Below are positions 6,868 through 10,970 of a stretch of 10,970 nucleotides of DNA, piece by piece. Position numbers and translations under genes: made by a program. Every line of letters starts with the position of its first letter. The first letter of the stretch is position 1. This DNA is from Thiotrichaceae bacterium (GTDB taxonomy: Bacteria; Pseudomonadota; Gammaproteobacteria; Thiotrichales; Thiotrichaceae): contig JANTHA010000051.1 in the NCBI GenBank assembly GCA_024762625.1, forward strand, positions 1 through 10,970, read 5' to 3'. The notes under the pieces were generated by a model. The model made no database searches. It was given only the letters and a program-made list of their open reading frames with translations, and was not told where the DNA came from.

Positions 6868-7281
6868 ATGCGATTATTAATTTTCATTTTTTTGCTTAAT
6901 GTCATTTCCATGCCTATGGCAAAGGTCTGTACATGCAAAGGAATGTCGTCTCAGCAGTCTACACATTTGTCGTCGCCAAACGTGATGGTTTCGCATGATC
7001 AGGATGTCTGCGGACATAAAAATTTTAAAAAAAATATTTCAGGAAATGTTAACTCTGTAAATACTACCGAGTCATGCGCCGATCATTGTTCTGCTTGTAA
7101 TTCTGAGTCTTGTCAAAGCGGTTGCTGCCTACAATGTGTTGTAAGTTTTGCACAACTGTTTGTAGCGACTCAAAATGATTTCGCTTTTAATTTAAATCAA
7201 ACGGCTTATTCATCGTCGTCTGTTTTTCATTATTACTATCAATTATATCCTGCTGTCATTCTGCCGCCCCCAATTGCCTGA
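6868..7281 (+). CDS. Unrecognised exported cysteine-rich small protein (137 aa)
   Basis: I do not recognise this gene by name. Residues 1-18 look like a Sec signal peptide: Arg2, then a hydrophobic LLIFIFLLNVIS core and a likely cut after PMA. The mature part has ten cysteines, at 21, 23, 48, 70, 74, 77, 82, 86, 87 and 90. Seven of them fall within CADHC, CNSESC and SGCCLQC (70-90), a metallothionein-like density with histidines nearby (33, 43, 50, 73). The C-terminus ends ILPPPIA. That ending, with a CC-x2-C core, resembles small exported proteins often seen with heavy-metal resistance genes; this is a memory-based resemblance only. Metal binding in the periplasm is the leading guess, a disulfide-rich fold the alternative. 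GC over 6901-7260 is about 38% by hand count, against about 57% in a sampled acs segment. No Shine-Dalgarno precedes the ATG; in-frame upstream codons run to a stop at 6853. Confidence 0.75.
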   Translation: MRLLIFIFLLNVISMPMAKVCTCKGMSSQQSTHLSSPNVMVSHDQDVCGHKNFKKNISGNVNSVNTTESCADHCSACNSESCQSGCCLQCVVSFAQLFVATQNDFAFNLNQTAYSSSSVFHYYYQLYPAVILPPPIA

Positions 7282-7304
7282 ATACAATCAAAAAGAAGAA
7301 AATG

Positions 7305-7332
7305 ACCCTGATTCAATTTTTTAATCAAGGGT
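7305..7332 (+). terminator. Possible weak terminator or attenuator after the cysteine-rich gene
   Basis: ACCCTGATT (7305-7313) pairs with AATC-A-AGGGT (7323-7332), giving a 9-bp stem with one bulged A and a T-rich loop. The downstream run is poor (TGCTTATTTT), so it may only partly stop transcription between the cysteine-rich gene and the acyltransferase gene. Confidence 0.35.
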
Positions 7333-7369
7333 TGCTTATTTTGGCAAAATAAAATACACGTGGAATGAC

Positions 7370-8461
7370 ATGAATATTAACCAAGCATCCGGTTTACGTT
7401 TTTACGAACTGGATATTTTACGATTCCTGGCGGCATTGGCGGTTGTCTTTTTTCATTATACCTTTTTGAATAAAACACAATACGCTGCTCTGCCGGATTA
7501 CACCTATCTGAGCGGCGTTTTTAAGTATGGTTACCTGGGCGTTGAATTATTTTTTATTATCAGTGGTTTTGTAATTCTTCTGACGACCAGCAATAAAACC
7601 GCCACCGAGTTTACCATTTCTCGCATAGCGCGCTTGTATCCTGCATTCTGGGTTGCAGTATCGTTAACAGCCCTGGTTTTATGGTTGGCGGCTAGTGGCG
7701 AAAAATCAGTCAGTTTGACTCAATACCTGGCGAATATGACCATGATGCCGGAATACCTGGGCGTTCAGAATATAGATTCCGTCTACTGGACGCTGCAAAT
7801 AGAGATTAAATTTTATTTCTGGATTTTCGTATTAATGTTTTTCAACAAAATCCATTTGATAGAACGCTTTATTTTTATCTGGCTGGTGTTGGCGTGTCTT
7901 GAAACATTCCATTTTTTTCATGGATTCACCCATAAGTTTTTGATACCCGAATGGGCGCCACTGTTTAGCGCAGGCGCATTGTTTTATCGCATCCGTGTGT
8001 TCGGGTTTAACTGGAAGCGGGGCGCTTTGCTTGCTGCAGCGTATATCCTGGCGCTTTATTTTGCAATTCAGGGAGCGGTTGAACGAACCGAGATTTATTC
8101 AAGCAGTTTTTCGCCATTTATTGTTGCAGTGATCATCACGGCATATTTTCTGATATTTACATTTATCGCAACAGAAGACGCCAGGCATTTCAAACGACCC
8201 TGGTTTGTTATGCTGGGCGCGCTTACCTATCCCTTGTACCTGATTCATGATGCGATAGGACAACAGCTATTTCTGTATGCACAGGGGGTCAACAAATACG
8301 CGGTGTTGCTAGGCGTTATTGTCTTGATGTTAATCCTTTCTTTCCTGATTTATTATTTTCTTGAAAAGAAAATGGCTAGAAATATTAAACAGTTTCTCAG
8401 TGCCAGACTATTGGGAAACCAAACGAGGAATATGACACTGGGTGCAAAAAAGGCTCCATGA
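7370..8461 (+). CDS. Acyltransferase 3 family integral membrane protein (OafA-like)
   Basis: A 363-residue polytopic protein with roughly ten hydrophobic segments, typical of acyltransferase-3 (OafA/NodX type) proteins without a fused SGNH domain. The signature DILRFLAALAVVFFHY (15-30) contains Arg18-X10-His29, the conserved catalytic-region pair. It is followed by GYLGVELFFIISGFVI (54-69), SRIARLYPAFW (84-94) and YWTLQIEIKFYF (139-150). YPLYLIHD (287-294) is the usual late motif. Such proteins move acetyl or other acyl groups across the inner membrane onto surface glycans or lipids. The acceptor here is unknown, and no glycan operon is next to it. Start: ATG with a modest GTGGA site (7360-7364). 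The gap to the cysteine-rich gene is 88 nt. AT-rich, like that gene. Confidence 0.9.
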   Translation: MNINQASGLRFYELDILRFLAALAVVFFHYTFLNKTQYAALPDYTYLSGVFKYGYLGVELFFIISGFVILLTTSNKTATEFTISRIARLYPAFWVAVSLTALVLWLAASGEKSVSLTQYLANMTMMPEYLGVQNIDSVYWTLQIEIKFYFWIFVLMFFNKIHLIERFIFIWLVLACLETFHFFHGFTHKFLIPEWAPLFSAGALFYRIRVFGFNWKRGALLAAAYILALYFAIQGAVERTEIYSSSFSPFIVAVIITAYFLIFTFIATEDARHFKRPWFVMLGALTYPLYLIHDAIGQQLFLYAQGVNKYAVLLGVIVLMLILSFLIYYFLEKKMARNIKQFLSARLLGNQTRNMTLGAKKAP

Positions 8462-8474
8462 ATGTTGTCGTTTC

Positions 8475-8513
8475 TTTATAATGATATTGCGCTAATTTAA
8501 AGACCATTATAAA
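8475..8513. repeat. Perfect 9-bp inverted repeat carrying TATAAT on both strands
   Basis: TTTATAATG (8475-8483) and CATTATAAA (8505-8513) are exact inverted copies 21 nt apart, in the 72-nt gap before the Nudix gene. Each arm contains a perfect -10 hexamer TATAAT, on the plus strand at 8477-8482 and on the minus strand at 8511-8506. No good -35 pairs with either. It may be an operator, a hairpin in the leader, or promoter elements in both directions. Confidence 0.55.
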
Positions 8514-8533
8514 ACACCATAATAAGGAACACT

Positions 8534-9394
8534 GTGAGCTACCTTGATCATATTAAACGCAGTAACCAATACGATGCCGACCGGTTTTTACCGTTTTTTG
8601 TGGGCAATGAACAGATGGGCTGGGTCATGCCGGATTTCATGGATCACTTGAAAGCCTATGATAATGTGTTCCAGGTGGATGAGATGCGTTTGCAGATTCA
8701 TCCTGACTTGAAGACGGCGCAATCCAGAACCGAGGCGCTTGCTCCCGTGCTTGAAGCATTGCACCGGCAGGGCGTTATTGCTTCATGGGTTGGCGAGCCT
8801 TACGCGGTGTCGCATCACTTTGACGAGCAACCGCGCCTGTTGATGGAGCGCGCAGCGGTCAGTTATTTTGGCGTGCGCGGTTATGGCGTGCATGTCAATG
8901 GTCTGGTGCAGAAGCAAGACGGCGTCCATATCTGGATTGCGCGGCGCACCCGGGATAAACCGATGTGGCCGGGCAGGCTGGATCAAATGGTGGCGGGCGG
9001 TCAGCCATATGGCATTGGGCTGATGGAGAATGTGATCAAGGAATCCGCTGAAGAAGCCGCAATTCCTGAAAATCTCTCAAGCCAGGCCGAGGCGGTAAGC
9101 GAAATTCATTATCGCGGGCAGAATAATCGCGGCATGAATGTTGATACGCTGTTCAATTATGACCTCTGGATGCCCGAAGATTTTACGCCGCACAATACCG
9201 ATGGCGAGGTTGATGAATTTATGCTCATGCCGCTTGAAGAAATGGCTCACATTACGGATACGAGCGACGAATTCAAGGATAATTGCAACCTCGTCAACAT
9301 TGATCTGTTACTGCGACAAGGCTATATTGAGCCATCCCATCCTGATTATGATGCGATCACACAAGGCCTGTACGCCCCCGCTACACTGGTTTGA
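8534..9394 (+). CDS. Nudix hydrolase, DUF4743 / thiamin-pyrophosphokinase-associated type
   Basis: A 286-residue cytosolic protein. Residues about 5-110 match the DUF4743 N-terminal region and about 115-260 the Nudix domain. The box begins GGQPYGIG (155-162) and ends KESAEEAAI (169-177), keeping the metal-binding REUXEE core as Lys169-Glu170-Ser-Ala-Glu173-Glu174. The first consensus glutamate is Ile161; this subfamily usually has its Glu four residues later, here Glu165. Eukaryotic relatives such as yeast YJR142W hydrolyse oxidised, toxic forms of thiamin diphosphate, so thiamin-damage removal is a reasonable hypothesis. Start is GTG with a good AAGGA (8524-8528) five nt upstream. The stop lies 38 nt before the aminopeptidase start chosen here, so the pair is probably co-transcribed. 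Confidence 0.9.
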   Translation: MSYLDHIKRSNQYDADRFLPFFVGNEQMGWVMPDFMDHLKAYDNVFQVDEMRLQIHPDLKTAQSRTEALAPVLEALHRQGVIASWVGEPYAVSHHFDEQPRLLMERAAVSYFGVRGYGVHVNGLVQKQDGVHIWIARRTRDKPMWPGRLDQMVAGGQPYGIGLMENVIKESAEEAAIPENLSSQAEAVSEIHYRGQNNRGMNVDTLFNYDLWMPEDFTPHNTDGEVDEFMLMPLEEMAHITDTSDEFKDNCNLVNIDLLLRQGYIEPSHPDYDAITQGLYAPATLV

Positions 9395-9432
9395 ACCTGG
9401 TACAGAAGGGTATGACCACCCTGAGATATAAG

Positions 9433-10857
9433 ATGATTTACACAATTGAAAACAAAGTCAGTATCCCCTTGATTCCAATAAAACAGGCGGGACTTGATGA
9501 CTATTCACAAGCACAGCCTGAATTTGTCGCCAACTGGGTAAGACAGACCGGCTTCGAGGCCAAAGCCGGCTCCCATTGTTTAATTCCGAATGGGCAGGGC
9601 GGGATTGATCGGGTGCTGTTTGGACTGGAAGAGACCAGGGATGGCGATAGCGAAACCGCACCGATCTGGTCAATCGCCGGTCTTTCCTCCCAATTGCCTG
9701 TCAATGTCTACCACCTGGAATGCGACTGGAATGATGAAACGCTGGAGCAGGCCGCCATTGGCTGGGGGCTGGGCGCCTACCGTTTTGATTTTTACAAGGC
9801 CTCATTTAATGATCAGGCGAATCCGCAGGATCATTTGCCCGCTACCCTGAAACTGGGCGACCGGCTTGTCGCCAAAGCAGACAGGATCAATGCGTTTGTG
9901 GATGCGTTTACACTGGTTCGCGATCTGGTGAACTCGCCCGCGAGCCACATGATGCCCGAAGACTTATCCGCTGTTGCGGAGGAGTTTGCACAGCAGTTCA
10001 AGGCGAATTTTACAGAAATAGTCGGCGAAAGTTTGCTGCAACAGAACTTCCCGGCGATTCATGCGGTGGGCCGCGCCAGCAACCATGAACCGCGCCTGAT
10101 TAAGCTGGAATGGAATGCTGACAAGGAAGCGCTTCCGTTGATTAGTCTGGTCGGAAAGGGCGTCTGTTTTGACACCGGCGGGCTGGACTTGAAGCCCTCC
10201 AAATTCATGCGGCTGATGAAAAAAGACATGGGCGGCGCGGCGCATGTGCTGGGTCTTGCGCAACTGATTATTGCACTGAAATTGCCCGTGCGCCTGCAAC
10301 TGTTGATATCGGCGGCGGACAACGCCATTTCGGGGGATGCGTTTCGCCCCGGCGACGTGCTGGAAACCCGCTCCGGCAAGACCGTCGAGGTGGATAACAC
10401 CGATGCCGAAGGACGACTGGTACTGTGTGATGCCCTGAGCTACGCAAGCGAACACGATCCCGACCTGATTATAGATTTCGCGACCCTGACCGGCGCTGCG
10501 CGAGTTGCCGTCGGTACGGAAATCCCGGCGCTGTTCAGTAATAAACCCGCTCTGGCGAGCCACGTACAGCAAATTGCGCAGGGCTGCGGCGAACTCGTCT
10601 GGCCCTTACCGCTGCACCAGGCCTATCGCAGCCAGCTGGATAGCCAGGTGGCGGATCTGTTGAATTCTTCGCCGGAAAGCACTGGCGGCGCAATCACCGC
10701 CGCGCTGTACCTGAATGAATTCGTTCCGGAAACCATCGACTGGCTGCACCTCGATGTAATGGCCTGGAATACCCGGGATCGCCCCGGCCGCCCCAAGGGC
10801 GGCGAAGCGATGGGCTTGCTGGCTGTTTTCCGGTATCTGACCAGACGCTATGCTTAA
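9433..10857 (+). CDS. Leucyl aminopeptidase family protein (peptidase M17)
   Basis: A 474-residue M17 metallo-aminopeptidase that removes N-terminal residues from peptides in the cytosol. Catalytic blocks are VGKGVCFDTGG (metal ligands Lys242, Asp247), LKPSKFM (catalytic Lys254), KKDMGGAA (Asp265) and the signature NTDAEGRL (Asp324, Glu326, Arg328). All ligands for the two-metal site are present. The N-terminal domain (about 1-165) is the divergent hexamer-forming region. The protein resembles the shorter beta-proteobacterial M17 group more than classical PepA, so I give no symbol. Start choice: ATG 9433 gives an N-terminus (MIYTIENKVSIPLIPI) like relatives. ATG 9412 has AAGGG only one nt away, and TTG 9391 overlaps the Nudix stop; both remain possible. 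Downstream I see no terminator before the probable convergent gene. Confidence 0.92.
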   Translation: MIYTIENKVSIPLIPIKQAGLDDYSQAQPEFVANWVRQTGFEAKAGSHCLIPNGQGGIDRVLFGLEETRDGDSETAPIWSIAGLSSQLPVNVYHLECDWNDETLEQAAIGWGLGAYRFDFYKASFNDQANPQDHLPATLKLGDRLVAKADRINAFVDAFTLVRDLVNSPASHMMPEDLSAVAEEFAQQFKANFTEIVGESLLQQNFPAIHAVGRASNHEPRLIKLEWNADKEALPLISLVGKGVCFDTGGLDLKPSKFMRLMKKDMGGAAHVLGLAQLIIALKLPVRLQLLISAADNAISGDAFRPGDVLETRSGKTVEVDNTDAEGRLVLCDALSYASEHDPDLIIDFATLTGAARVAVGTEIPALFSNKPALASHVQQIAQGCGELVWPLPLHQAYRSQLDSQVADLLNSSPESTGGAITAALYLNEFVPETIDWLHLDVMAWNTRDRPGRPKGGEAMGLLAVFRYLTRRYA

Positions 10858-10886
10858 CATGGATTTGCCCGATTAGCCGTGGATAT

Positions 10887-10970
10887 TTAATAATACTGAA
10901 ACACGAAACAGGCGGAAAGCGCCTGGACGCCCTCGGCGTTGCACTGAAAGGTGATATTCAGCCAGATGAC
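10887..10970 (-). CDS. Possible 3' end of a convergent gene, cut by window edge
   Basis: The minus strand is open from the window edge to TAA at 10889-10887, giving 27 residues that end ALSACFVFQYY. Most codons before the last few end in G or C, like real genes nearby. The piece is too short to assign to a family. An overlapping open plus-strand frame has no start codon and is less likely. A 6-bp hairpin, CAGGCG/CGCCTG (10909-10925), lies inside it. Confidence 0.35.
   Translation of the reverse strand, partial: VIWLNITFQCNAEGVQALSACFVFQYY

Noticed and set aside
5872..8461. Hydrolase, cysteine-rich protein and acyltransferase as one novel system
   Set aside because: The hydrolase is divergent with its own terminator, a hairpin separates the other two, and nothing links their biochemistry beyond position.
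9391..9414. Earlier starts for the aminopeptidase (TTG 9391, ATG 9412)
   Set aside because: TTG has no ribosome site, and AAGGG is only one nt from ATG 9412. The added residues do not resemble family N-termini. They are kept only as alternatives.
9964..10572. 202-aa minus-strand open frame opposite the M17 peptidase gene
   Set aside because: Antisense shadow of a conserved catalytic domain, with no recognisable motif or ribosome site.
10890..10970. Plus-strand open frame at the right edge (ending GDIQPDD)
   Set aside because: No start codon or ribosome site in the frame, and the overlapping minus-strand frame looks more gene-like.
1..10970. CRISPR array, tRNA, rRNA, insertion sequence or prophage
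   Set aside because: No regular spaced repeats, cloverleaf, transposase motif, terminal inverted repeats or phage genes were seen on either strand.

Overview
The window looks like chromosomal DNA from a beta-proteobacterium. The class III aminotransferase is closest in style to beta-proteobacterial ArgD proteins. RraA, RhlE, YaiI, a DUF4743-type Nudix protein and an M17 peptidase together fit that group, possibly Nitrosomonadales or relatives. The taxonomic guess comes from remembered family features, not from a search. There is no phage, transposon, CRISPR array, rRNA or tRNA that I can recognise.

Layout. 2-514 (+) is an RraA-family protein cut at the window edge. It meets an argD-like aminotransferase (515-1690, -) tail to tail with no spacer. 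A 241-nt gap follows (1691-1931) with three hairpins, one a canonical intrinsic terminator. Then come acetyl-CoA synthetase (1932-3872, -) and, upstream of it on the same strand, a YaiI/DUF188 protein (3945-4391, -). A divergent gap leads to a RhlE-type DEAD-box helicase (4487-5875, +). Its stop codon overlaps that of a membrane-anchored alpha/beta hydrolase (5872-6753, -), whose probable terminator lies inside the helicase's lysine-rich tail. After a 114-nt divergent gap comes an AT-richer stretch (6868-8461, +): a small exported cysteine-rich protein and an acyltransferase-3 membrane protein. The window ends with a Nudix hydrolase (8534-9394, +), an M17 leucyl aminopeptidase (9433-10857, +), and what may be the 3' end of a convergent gene (10887-10970, -).

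Most genes are housekeeping or metabolic: acetate activation, arginine or ornithine metabolism, RNA remodelling, repair or sanitation of nucleotide-like cofactors, and peptide turnover. Nothing makes them one pathway.

The least ordinary part is 6813-7281. A perfect FNR/ANR-type box directly abuts a near-consensus sigma70 promoter (17-nt spacer). The promoter points at an unrecognised, secreted, 10-cysteine protein whose coding region is clearly AT-richer than its surroundings. The predicted transcript would have almost no leader. This looks like an oxygen- or NO-responsive, possibly metal-binding periplasmic protein. I see no complete novel multi-gene system.
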